From NCBI RefSeq assembly GCF_900537085.1, contig NZ_UNRE01000008.1, positions 91,168 to 155,167 on the forward strand: a DNA stretch of 64,000 bases, written 5' to 3'. The first letter of the stretch is position 1; the number at the start of each line of letters is the position of its first letter. The stretch is from Agarivorans sp. Alg241-V36 (lineage in GTDB: Bacteria; Pseudomonadota; Gammaproteobacteria; Enterobacterales; Celerinatantimonadaceae). The notes below the pieces were generated by a model that had not been told where the DNA came from, ran no database searches, and saw only the letters and a program-made list of their open reading frames with translations. Below are positions 7,654-14,595 of the stretch, piece after piece. Both the position numbers and the translations under genes were made by a program.

Positions 7654-8148
7654 ATGGCAAGATTAATTTTGGTTTGTGGTCCTACTGGAGTGGGTAAAAC
7701 AACGTACTCGCTGTCTCTAGCTAAAGAAATAGCAGCAATAAAATTTTCTATTGATCCATGGATGCAAACGCTATTTTCAAAAGACATGACCAGCCTAGAT
7801 TTCGAATGGATGATGGAAAGAGTGAATAGGTGCTCAGAACAAATTTGGGAAGTGAGTCAACAGATTTTAGCAGTTAATGGAAACGTGATTTTGGATCTTG
7901 GTTTCACTACCAAGGACCAAAGGGATGTTTTTGCTAATCGTGCTAGAGAAATTGGTTTAGACCCAGAAATTCACTATTTGAACGCTTCTACAGATATACG
8001 TAAGCAGCGTGTTAATAAACGAAATACAGAAAAAGATCCAAGTGTTTATGCTTTCGAAGTGACAGACATGATGTTTAACTTTATGGAGCCAAGATTTGAG
8101 GTTCCTGATCAAGATGAACTCAAAAATGGTCGTACAATCAATGCATAG
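7654..8148 (+). CDS. P-loop kinase-like ATPase (AAA_33/zeta-toxin-like), cassette gene
   Basis: 164 aa. A Walker A motif GPTGVGKTT is at residues 8-16, and a LDLGF strand near residue 82 could hold the Walker B aspartate. An arginine-rich segment (RKQRVNKRN) resembles the lid of small-molecule kinases. The fold suggests a predicted nucleotide-dependent kinase of the AAA_33 type; substrate unknown. AGAGGTGG lies about 10 bases before the ATG at 7654; a GTG at 7642 is possible but overlaps that site. It lies between attC sites 5 and 6. Confidence 0.65.
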   Translation: MARLILVCGPTGVGKTTYSLSLAKEIAAIKFSIDPWMQTLFSKDMTSLDFEWMMERVNRCSEQIWEVSQQILAVNGNVILDLGFTTKDQRDVFANRAREIGLDPEIHYLNASTDIRKQRVNKRNTEKDPSVYAFEVTDMMFNFMEPRFEVPDQDELKNGRTINA

Positions 8149-8194
8149 TAATCGGGCGAACTAAGGGCGCGTACTAGTTTGCAAGGTGTTATGC
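8143..8194 (+). repeat. Possible degraded attC site 6
   Basis: Right core GTTATGC matches one used by Vibrio repeats. The left side GCATAGTAATC would be its complement GCATAAC with inserted bases. Arms are weak and the site is short, so this is tentative. Confidence 0.3.
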
Positions 8195-8212
8195 AGTAGC
8201 AGAGAGATATAA

Positions 8213-8572
8213 GTGGCATTAGAAATTTTCACAAACAAATGGACTTGGGCCGCTATAAGTAGCGCTGCGCTAATAGTTGCAGCTTTTCTACTTTATTTCG
8301 CCAGCTTTGGGCCAGTAACAGCTCAAGAAGCTAGAGACAACAAGGCCATCAAGGATTTTGGTCTATGCCTTACCGTTAGAGTGTTTTCTAAGAACTTGAG
8401 AGCGTGTGATCGTTTCTATTTAGAATATTTGCCAAACAAAACAGACCCCATCTTTAAGGAAGAAATTGTTGATGTGGAGAAGCTTGAACCACAACAGATA
8501 GTCGCTACTTATAGGGATGTGAATCGGCTGTTAGTGGACCACGGTTTAGAGCCATACCCAGAGCTCAACTAA
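8213..8572 (+). CDS. Single-pass membrane protein, unknown
   Basis: 119 aa, GTG start. One N-terminal membrane helix (about residues 11-31) is followed by a soluble domain with two cysteines (GLCLTVRVFSKNLRAC). AGAGAGATATAA upstream is a weak ribosome binding site. It starts 19 bases after the degraded attC site 6 on the same strand, so it may be the last cassette gene, though no attC follows it. No family recognised. Confidence 0.5.
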   Translation: MALEIFTNKWTWAAISSAALIVAAFLLYFASFGPVTAQEARDNKAIKDFGLCLTVRVFSKNLRACDRFYLEYLPNKTDPIFKEEIVDVEKLEPQQIVATYRDVNRLLVDHGLEPYPELN

Positions 8573-8717
8573 TTGTCCCATGGCCAACTAGTCGATTACA
8601 TTCGATAACAATGTTTAAAGTAGAACAAATAGCGGCGGGCTGTTACTCATTTACCACCACCTTTAGTCAACCATTTTCTCTTAGATAGCCCTTAGGCTTA
8701 TATGGATAGCGGACAGA

Positions 8718-9635
8718 ATGAATCTAACAAATAAAGATGTTTTGCTTACAGTTTTTGCGACAGTTTGTGGCTTGAGCTTAGCGTTCTCTTCTGTGGCTTT
8801 AGCTCAAACAAGCGAATCAAAGGGACTTCATCTAGAGAGCTTTTCTATCTCTCCCAAGGACCAAGCTAATTCTGAGTTTGGATCATGGAAACTTAAAGGT
8901 TTAACCGTCGCTGATTTATGGGAGCCTCTGCAAAAGTTTGAAAACCGACACTTAGGCTACCAACAAGATGCTTCCATGTGGGTTTACTCGAACATGCCTT
9001 ACGTTGTGAACCCTGAGGGGATAGCTGTTCATAAAATTTTCTGGCAGCGAGATAGAGTTAGCCTTGAATGGTTATACCCCAATAAACAAAGCTCGGAGTC
9101 GCCTTGGAGCGCGAAGCAAATACCTAAACCCATTAAAAGTGAATTGCTAAAGGACCCAAAAATTTCAAAATACGCTGAGTTCAATGAGGCGACACCGTAT
9201 TATTTATGGCACGGGGCTGCGATTAGCTATGTTTCTGGATTGATTGAACCGCCTAATCTTAAATTGGTGATTAGAAACCAAGCAGAAACCCCAGCGAAGG
9301 TTTACGGTATTAGAGCGAAAAACGTGTACTCAACTGGCGGTGACGGAGGCGCTGGAGCAAGGCCTTCTGAAGCGGTGAATAAGCAGCAAACTATACAGTT
9401 AAATCACCAAAACCCAGTCTCTGATCTTATTTTTAACTCAGCTGTAGTTATCAAGTCTACTGATGCTGCCATGCTACAAGTTCAACCAATAGTCGTTGAC
9501 GCCACGCAAGGTGATGGTGAAGGCGAGCTGACTTACAATCTATATATTCTTTACGACAATGGTGACGAAAGAGTGGAGCAGTTTGTGGGGACATTTGTGC
9601 AAAGTGATGCTCTAAGCCAGATGCCACTTTGGTAA
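8718..9635 (+). CDS. Predicted periplasmic protein, unknown
   Basis: 305 aa with a signal peptide at residues 1-29 (cleavage after SVALAQ). The mature protein is rich in aromatic residues and probably beta-stranded, with no membrane segment. A glycine-rich turn (STGGDGGAGARP) lies near residue 215. I recognise no domain. It is longer than the cassette genes and has no attC site behind it, so I place it outside the array. Confidence 0.55.
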   Translation: MNLTNKDVLLTVFATVCGLSLAFSSVALAQTSESKGLHLESFSISPKDQANSEFGSWKLKGLTVADLWEPLQKFENRHLGYQQDASMWVYSNMPYVVNPEGIAVHKIFWQRDRVSLEWLYPNKQSSESPWSAKQIPKPIKSELLKDPKISKYAEFNEATPYYLWHGAAISYVSGLIEPPNLKLVIRNQAETPAKVYGIRAKNVYSTGGDGGAGARPSEAVNKQQTIQLNHQNPVSDLIFNSAVVIKSTDAAMLQVQPIVVDATQGDGEGELTYNLYILYDNGDERVEQFVGTFVQSDALSQMPLW

Positions 9636-9709
9636 GCCTTAAAGCATCTTCAAACTTTTAGTAAAGATACAGATATTGGTGTCATCACGCTTACTCAAAA
9701 AATCGATAG

Positions 9710-9952
9710 CTAACAAAACGCTGTAAGGAACAAGCCTTGGTATTTAACTTTGCAGAGCTAGAATCTGCTTCCGAAAATTGGACGTTAACAATGATAGCGG
9801 TTACGCCAGCTTGTATAGGGTGTGGGTCACTATGGCTAGAGGAGTTACAAGATATCTCTCTGATCTCTTCTACGGCTGTTTCCGAGCCAAGCACATTCGC
9901 GATACTGATGTTAGGGTTGTTTGGCTTGATTACCCGTAGAAAGCAACTGTAG
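9710..9952 (+). pseudogene. Orphan PEP-CTERM sorting-signal tail (gene remnant)
   Basis: The frame is open from 9710 to 9952. Its last 24 residues have the PEP-CTERM layout: SEPSTFAILMLGLFGLITRR, meaning an (S/P)EP motif, a hydrophobic helix and a short basic end. PEP-CTERM proteins are exported by a signal peptide and processed by an exosortase. No signal peptide precedes this tail and a stop lies at 9707, so it is probably the 3' remnant of a larger gene. Confidence 0.5.
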
Positions 9953-9986
9953 CGTTTACACTATAATTGCTGAAATACGTATTGCT

Positions 9987-10045
9987 CATTACTTAAACGG
10001 AACCGCTTCGCGTTCATAACAATGATTAGTTTTCGTTTAGTAATG
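9987..10045. repeat. Interrupted inverted repeat
   Basis: CATTACTTAAACGGAA pairs with TTTTCGTTTAGTAATG with a few mismatches across about 27 bases. The spacer contains a small GAACCGCTTCGCGTTC hairpin. It lies between the PEP-CTERM remnant and a small TRASH-like gene. Function unknown; a worn cassette or mobile-element end is possible. Confidence 0.4.
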
Positions 10046-10089
10046 TTTTGTGTGGTAATAGACGTTTTTATAGTTAATCAATAAAGAGA

Positions 10090-10290
10090 ATGAATATGGT
10101 AGATACAGCTATTAATAAGTACTGTCCTCGCTCAGGTAAAGCTGTTGTTCCTGATTCTCTTACGGAATATAAAGGCCTTACCGTTGGCTTTTGCAATCCA
10201 GGCTGCCGAGATGATTTTTCTCAAAATGTTTCCGACCGCCCAAACGACACTATTTATTTTGATGTCCTCATCAAAGAGAACAATCTGTAG
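10090..10290 (+). CDS. Small TRASH/YHS-like metal-binding protein
   Basis: 66 aa. CPRSGKAVVPDSLTEYKGLTVGFCNPGCRDDF looks like a treble-clef TRASH/YHS-type motif, with cysteines at about residues 13, 36 and 40. Such domains bind metal ions and appear in metal-handling proteins. AAAGAGAATGA precedes the ATG; a second ATG two codons on is possible. It stands alone, with no obvious partner. Confidence 0.55.
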   Translation: MNMVDTAINKYCPRSGKAVVPDSLTEYKGLTVGFCNPGCRDDFSQNVSDRPNDTIYFDVLIKENNL

Positions 10291-10691
10291 TACTTACTGT
10301 AAATACAAAAGCTCACATTACAACGGCGTGTATGCTGGTTCATAAGCCACTTCGGCGACACGCTAGACTCCTCTTTTTTCCTCAAGCACCATATTTAGCC
10401 CTTTTGGTATTCTGCTACGAGTTAGAAGCAGGCTCGAGATTGATTGGTCTGTTCATGCTAATTAAGTCGTCCTGCCGACCATCGTAAAACTACATTGGCT
10501 GTGATTTCAACGAATCCACAAGCAAAATGGGGCGCGACCGTTTCTTGTGGAGTAGAGAGCCATAAGTGGCTCTTGAATCATTTCAGTTAGTAAATCTCTA
10601 ACAATTGACTTTTATTCGCTTTTTAAGTAATTATTGATATTTATAATAATTAATAATATTCAATCAAATTAATCTTAAGAAAGGAATGACC
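10291..10691. other. 400-base non-coding region with several hairpins
   Basis: No gene. Three inverted repeats are visible: GCGTGT/ACACGC (10326-10363), TCCACAAG/CTTGTGGA (10515-10551, extended inside by AAATGG/CCGTTT) and AGAGCCA/TGGCTCT (10556-10573). None ends in a run of T. The last 60 bases are very AT-rich and probably hold the promoter of the next gene. Confidence 0.5.
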
Positions 10692-11099
10692 ATGCCTTTA
10701 AAACAATTATATAGGCTTGCAACACTGTTGTGTTTTGCCAGCTTTAGTTTACTGGTACATGCTAGCGGCGAGCAGCAAATTGCTTCAGCATATAAAAACA
10801 AAGTCAGCGACCTTCAAGTTAATAGCTCAGGTTACGTTGTTAGGGTGCTAAGTGACGATGAAGAAGGCTCTCGCCATCAGCGTTTCATTCTTAAGTTGGC
10901 CAATGGTCAAACCTTGTTGGTTGCTCATAATATTGATTTATCACCTCGCCTTAAGAATTTAAGAGTGGGCGATAAAGTTGAGTTTTACGGTGAATATGAA
11001 TGGAATAGCAAAGGTGGGGTGGTTCATTGGACCCATCATGATCCCGCCGGACGCCATGTTGATGGTTGGCTTAAGCACCGAGGCGTGCAATACGATTAA
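10692..11099 (+). CDS. DUF3465 family secreted protein
   Basis: About 135 aa with a signal peptide (residues 1-22, cleavage after VHA). The mature part matches DUF3465 as I recall it: RHQRFILKLANGQTLLVAHNIDL, then GDKVEFYGEYEWN and GGVVHWTHHDPAGRH-GWLKH. The histidine-rich end might bind metal. The fold is probably a small OB-like barrel in the periplasm. AAAGGA about eight bases before the ATG at 10692 favours that start over the ATG at 10686. Confidence 0.75.
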   Translation: MPLKQLYRLATLLCFASFSLLVHASGEQQIASAYKNKVSDLQVNSSGYVVRVLSDDEEGSRHQRFILKLANGQTLLVAHNIDLSPRLKNLRVGDKVEFYGEYEWNSKGGVVHWTHHDPAGRHVDGWLKHRGVQYD

Positions 11100-11149
11100 G
11101 CTTACCAAGACCAAAACTGTATCAATTTTTTAAACAAGGAAAGCGTTGT

Positions 11150-11386
11150 ATGTTTAAGCAGTATTGTAAAGCGTGTGGTGAAGACACAGACCATAAAGAA
11201 CTAATGAAGCAGAAACCATCTAAATATGGCACCAGTAAAACAGAACGCTTTAAAGCATTTATGGAAGGATTTTTTGGTGGCACAGCAAGTACCTTAGGTG
11301 CTTCTCTAGATTTATTAGACCGCTACGTAGTTTGCCAAAAGTGCGGATGTAAAACCTTAGATAACAAGGGTGAAGAGTTTCAGTAA
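11150..11386 (+). CDS. Small zinc-ribbon-type protein, unknown
   Basis: 78 aa with two cysteine pairs (CKAC at residues 6-9, CQKC at about 65-68) that could bind one zinc. A glycine-rich stretch (GFFGGTASTLGAS) lies between them. AAGGAAAG precedes the ATG at good distance. It follows the DUF3465 gene by 50 bases on the same strand and has its own terminator. No family recognised. Confidence 0.55.
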   Translation: MFKQYCKACGEDTDHKELMKQKPSKYGTSKTERFKAFMEGFFGGTASTLGASLDLLDRYVVCQKCGCKTLDNKGEEFQ

Positions 11387-11439
11387 ATGATGTAGCTTTG
11401 GATTCTATCCCATTTAGTTTGCTTACATTTGTAAACAAT

Positions 11440-11467
11440 AAGAGTGCATTTTGTTGCACTCTTTTTA
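11440..11467 (+). terminator. Rho-independent terminator
   Basis: Arms AAGAGTGCA and TGCACTCTT around a six-base loop, ending in a T run. Follows the zinc-ribbon gene. Confidence 0.8.
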
Positions 11468-11620
11468 TTTGTGAGCTTTTCATCATAATTGGTTTAACTT
11501 GCTGTTTTTTATTACAAATGATGCTAAATTCTTGCTCGGATTTTAAGTGAACCCTATCTTATAATGAGTGACAGTTTGCTTATATTCGACGATTAGATTT
11601 TTAACAGTAAAGGAATACCA

Positions 11621-12169
11621 ATGAAGTTTTTTAGACATGTTGTAGCCGCGGTAGCTTGTGTATATTTAGCTGGTTGTGCTTCTGGTGCGCAAGTAGCAAA
11701 TATGGTTAATAAAGGGGAACAACAGCAATTCCCTCAAGAAATACAAGAAAACCTAGCTTTGTCTTCAGTGACTGGTGGTGAAGAAACCAACCCCGCTTGG
11801 ACTTCTGAGATTAGTGATAAAGCATTTTCAGAAGCGATTAAACAAAGCTTAGTAGAACAAGGTTTGTTTTCAGACGATGGTAATTACCAATTGGCGGTTG
11901 AAATGGTTGAAATTGAACAGCCTCTTTTTGGTTTAGATATGACAGTTACCACCACGGTTAAGTATACCTTGACCGACAAAGAAACAGGCAAAGTATTATT
12001 TGACGAGACGGTGAATGCTCCTTACACAGCAACCGTTGGTGATGCCTTTGCCGGTGTTAAACGCTTGCAACTGGCTAACGAAGGTTCTGGACGTGAAAAC
12101 ATTAAAGGTTTACTAGAGCTGCTTTCTAAACTAGATATTAACGCCGACCAAATTAGCATGGTTAAGTAG
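11621..12169 (+). CDS. Predicted lipoprotein, unknown
   Basis: 182 aa. Signal peptide with lipobox LAGC at residues 16-19, so it is probably a membrane-anchored lipoprotein. The mature part alternates short strands and helices (YQLAVEMVEIEQPLFGLDMTVTTTVKYTL), as in small envelope lipoproteins that contain a beta-sheet. No enzyme motif seen. AAAGGAA precedes the ATG. It stands alone and is convergent with nifF across a shared terminator. Confidence 0.65.
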   Translation: MKFFRHVVAAVACVYLAGCASGAQVANMVNKGEQQQFPQEIQENLALSSVTGGEETNPAWTSEISDKAFSEAIKQSLVEQGLFSDDGNYQLAVEMVEIEQPLFGLDMTVTTTVKYTLTDKETGKVLFDETVNAPYTATVGDAFAGVKRLQLANEGSGRENIKGLLELLSKLDINADQISMVK

Positions 12170-12206
12170 TTAGCGTTTGATTTACGCTAATTAGTTTAGT
12201 CAAAAT

Positions 12207-12242
12207 AAGGCTCCGAGCTGCTTTAGCTTCGGAGCCTTTTTA
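12207..12242. terminator. Bidirectional terminator between lipoprotein gene and nifF
   Basis: Perfect ten-base arms AAGGCTCCGA and TCGGAGCCTT, with an inner AGCT pair and T run on the plus strand. It lies between convergent genes. Confidence 0.85.
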
Positions 12243-12245
12243 GTG

Positions 12246-12785
12246 TTAAATACTAAACTCAGCTTTAAGCTGTTCTAACCAGCCAGCTAAACGCTCTGCA
12301 TGTAACTCGCTTTGGTTATCGTTATCTAATACTAAGCCGGCAAATTTACCGTTTTCTAGCAGGGCAGTTGAATCATCAAACTCATAACCCTCTGCTGGCC
12401 ACTCGCCAACTAACTCTGCGCCGGTTTCTGCAATGGCATCATAAAGTTCCCCTAAGCCATCGACAAATTCGCTGGCGTAGTTTACTTGGTCGCCCAACCC
12501 AAATAACGCTATCTTGATTCCCGAAAAGTCAGCAACGTCTAGCTGTGGTAAAAACTCGTCCCAGCTCTCTGCCTGACAATCTGCGGCTAAGCCGGGTAGT
12601 TGACCTTCACCTAAGGTTGGTGTGCCCAAAATAAGCATTTTGTAACTGCTAAGGGTGTCGATATCAACACGATTAATGTTAAGTGGCTTATCGCTTAGCT
12701 CTGCACCTAACTGTTGGTGAATTTGTTTCGCTATTTTGCGTGTGGTTCCGGTGTCGGTTCCAAAAAAGATACCTACATCTGCCAT
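12246..12785 (-). CDS. nifF: Flavodoxin NifF
   Basis: 179 aa long-chain flavodoxin. The FMN phosphate loop (GTDTGTTRKIAKQI, about residues 9-22) is complete. The GTPTLGEGQLPG and FGLGDQVNYASEFVDG segments complete the flavin site. In nitrogen fixers NifF delivers electrons to the nitrogenase Fe protein. A sigma-54 promoter and a NifA-type upstream site lie ahead of it, and the rnf operon that can reduce such carriers is next upstream. These contexts support NifF over a housekeeping flavodoxin. Confidence 0.88.
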   Translation of the reverse strand: MADVGIFFGTDTGTTRKIAKQIHQQLGAELSDKPLNINRVDIDTLSSYKMLILGTPTLGEGQLPGLAADCQAESWDEFLPQLDVADFSGIKIALFGLGDQVNYASEFVDGLGELYDAIAETGAELVGEWPAEGYEFDDSTALLENGKFAGLVLDNDNQSELHAERLAGWLEQLKAEFSI

Positions 12786-12822
12786 GATAGTACTCCTTAC
12801 ATTGCTGGCCTAGTTACTCTAT

Positions 12823-12839
12823 TGCAAGATGTAATCCAA
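12823..12839 (-). promoter_or_regulatory. Sigma-54 (-24/-12) promoter of nifF
   Basis: On the minus strand it reads TTGGATTACATCTTGCA. GG and GC are the required 12 bases apart and the -12 end (TTGCA) is perfect. It lies about 39 bases ahead of the nifF start. Confidence 0.75.
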
Positions 12840-12887
12840 TAATTATATTGTATAATTACAATGACTTATAATCATTAGATGGAGCTT

Positions 12888-12903
12888 TGTTTGAAATGGC
12901 ACA
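12888..12903 (-). promoter_or_regulatory. NifA upstream activator site for nifF
   Basis: TGT-N10-ACA, the NifA-binding consensus, lies about 50-65 bases upstream of the -24 element. The pattern is short and could occur by chance, but its position is suitable. Confidence 0.6.
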
Positions 12904-13019
12904 GTGGAATAGCAGAATTTGTTTGTTTTAAGACGAAGCAAGTTTGTTAAATAGTAAAAATAAGCAATAAGGGTTTAGCTTATTGCTTACAAAAAAATAG
13001 AGTAGGGAGCTTGTATAAG

Positions 13020-13286
13020 TTAATCGTCGTCATCGTCTTCGTCTTCGATAGGCGGCGTCCAAGTGATTGGTCGGTAAACCTCTATTCGATCGCCTGCAAC
13101 TAATTGACTCTCAAGGGTGACAAGCTTGCCAAATACGCCAACTTTTTGTTTATCTAATTCAATTTCTGGGCATAAATCTAAGATGCCAGATTGATGCAAG
13201 GCGTTAATAACGCTGCTTTCTTCTACTACATCAACATTAATACAAAGCTGCTGCTGTGGTGTTGCGTATGCGATACTAACTAACAT
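13020..13286 (-). CDS. rnfH: RnfH family protein
   Basis: 88 aa, ubiquitin-like RnfH family. Family segments: VSIAYATPQQQLCINVDV, ALHQSGILDLCPEI, VGVFGKLVTLESQLVAGDRIEVYRPI. RnfH often closes rnf operons in nitrogen fixers, where its role is unclear. The C-terminus ends in an unbroken acidic run (EDEDDDDD). Last gene of the operon, 12 bases after rnfE. Confidence 0.88.
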   Translation of the reverse strand: MLVSIAYATPQQQLCINVDVVEESSVINALHQSGILDLCPEIELDKQKVGVFGKLVTLESQLVAGDRIEVYRPITWTPPIEDEDDDDD

Positions 13287-13298
13287 TTTTATGCTCCT

Positions 13299-13982
13299 CT
13301 ACTGAACGCTAACTTTTGCAGTGCAAGCCACTTGGGGTTTTGCTTTGTTCTCTAGTTTTTGTTGAATAATTCGGTGCAGGCTTAGTAAGCCGCCAAGAAC
13401 TAAAAAACCGCCGGGTGGCAATATTACTAATAGTAAGCCTCGGTAATCCGGAATTATCGTGAATTCTATTGCCTTAAAAGCCGAACCTAACAGTATGTGA
13501 GCATCGGCGAACAAGGTGCCTGAGCCGAGTATTTCCCTGATGCCGCCTAAAAACACCAATACCCAAGTAAAACCAAAACCCATGGCTAATCCATCTACCA
13601 CTGCAGGCAGTGGAGCTTGTTTACTGGCAAAGGATTCAACTCGGCCTAAAATGGCGCAGTTGGTTACAATAAGCGGAATAAACAAGCCTAGTACTTTATG
13701 TAGCGGGTGTACCCAAGCATTAAGCAGCATGTCTGTAATGGTTACCAGGGTAGCAATCATTAAAATATTGATGGGAATACGCACCGAGCGGCTTACGTAG
13801 TTTTTTGTTAGCGCGCTGATTAAGTTAGCCATTACCATTACGACTAAGCTCGCTAAACCAAGCCCCAAACCATTGGTAGCACTTGAGGTCACCGCCAGCA
13901 ATGGACACAGCGCCAAACATTGGCCGAGCACTACGTTGTTATTCCATAGGCCGTCAGCAATGATGTTTTTGTAGTTACTCAT
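13299..13982 (-). CDS. rnfE: Rnf complex membrane subunit RnfE
   Basis: 227 aa, about six membrane helices, homologous to RnfA and NqrD. The LWNNNVVLGQCLALCPLLAVT segment is the family hallmark; its cysteine helps to bind the intramembrane iron-sulfur centre formed between RnfA and RnfE. The pattern recurs as VTNCAILGRVE. Rnf couples ion movement to electron transfer between NADH and ferredoxin or flavodoxin. Its start overlaps the rnfG stop by four bases. Confidence 0.92.
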   Translation of the reverse strand: MSNYKNIIADGLWNNNVVLGQCLALCPLLAVTSSATNGLGLGLASLVVMVMANLISALTKNYVSRSVRIPINILMIATLVTITDMLLNAWVHPLHKVLGLFIPLIVTNCAILGRVESFASKQAPLPAVVDGLAMGFGFTWVLVFLGGIREILGSGTLFADAHILLGSAFKAIEFTIIPDYRGLLLVILPPGGFLVLGGLLSLHRIIQQKLENKAKPQVACTAKVSVQ

Positions 13983-14593
13983 GCTTTTACTCCTTGTTTA
14001 GCTGCTAGATCACTTAAGGCTTGGTGTACTGCATTAACCACTGCTCGCGGGGTAATGGTTGCACCGGTAAATTGGTCAAATTCGCCGCCATCTTTTTTCA
14101 CTGCCCAGGCTTTGCTTGAGGTATTGCTTAAGCTTTTTTGATTAAAACTAAGGACCCAAGGGTTTTTAGCAATTTCGATTTTGTCGCCTAGGCCAGGTGT
14201 CTCGCTATGGCTTAGTACTCGTACCCCTAAAATGGTTAATGAAGCATCTACACCCACTAGCAAGTTAATTGGTCCGGCATATCCTTTGGCGCTTACTTGC
14301 ACTACGTAACCGCTGGCTTGGCCTTGTTGATCTAAGGCGTTATATACCGTGTATTGCCGGTCATTCACTACAAAAGGATGTTCTGTAGCGAGTAAGGCGT
14401 TTTGGTATTGAGAACTAGGCATTACTCGTTCAATGGCTGCAAGTTTGTCTTCATTAACGCGTTGAGCGATAACTGGCGAGGTAATGGTGTTTAAGCCCAA
14501 CAATAAGGCGCTGGATAATCCAACGGCCACGGCTAAGGATAATGATTGATAAATACTGCTATTAATGTGTTTTTCAACGCAAGGTAAGGTCAT
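13979..14593 (-). CDS. rnfG: Rnf complex FMN-binding subunit RnfG
   Basis: 204 aa. One N-terminal membrane helix (about residues 15-37), then a periplasmic FMN-binding domain. The covalent flavin site is visible as FTGATITPRAVV near residue 175; the threonine of GAT-x-T carries FMN by a phosphoester bond. GYAGPINLLVGVD and LSHSETPGLGDKI are other family segments. Two bases separate it from rnfD. Confidence 0.92.
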   Translation of the reverse strand: MTLPCVEKHINSSIYQSLSLAVAVGLSSALLLGLNTITSPVIAQRVNEDKLAAIERVMPSSQYQNALLATEHPFVVNDRQYTVYNALDQQGQASGYVVQVSAKGYAGPINLLVGVDASLTILGVRVLSHSETPGLGDKIEIAKNPWVLSFNQKSLSNTSSKAWAVKKDGGEFDQFTGATITPRAVVNAVHQALSDLAAKQGVKA

Positions 14594-14595
14594 AA

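Noticed and set aside
8573-8717. Possible further attC site after the gene ending at 8572
   Set aside because: TAACAATG occurs, but there is no matching right core or complementary arms.
9691-9894. Minus-strand frame across the PEP-CTERM remnant
   Set aside because: No start signals, and the plus-strand frame has a recognisable sorting tail.
10145-10345. Alternative plus frame overlapping the TRASH-like gene
   Set aside because: The overlapping frame has the conserved cysteine motif and a better ribosome binding site; this one has neither.
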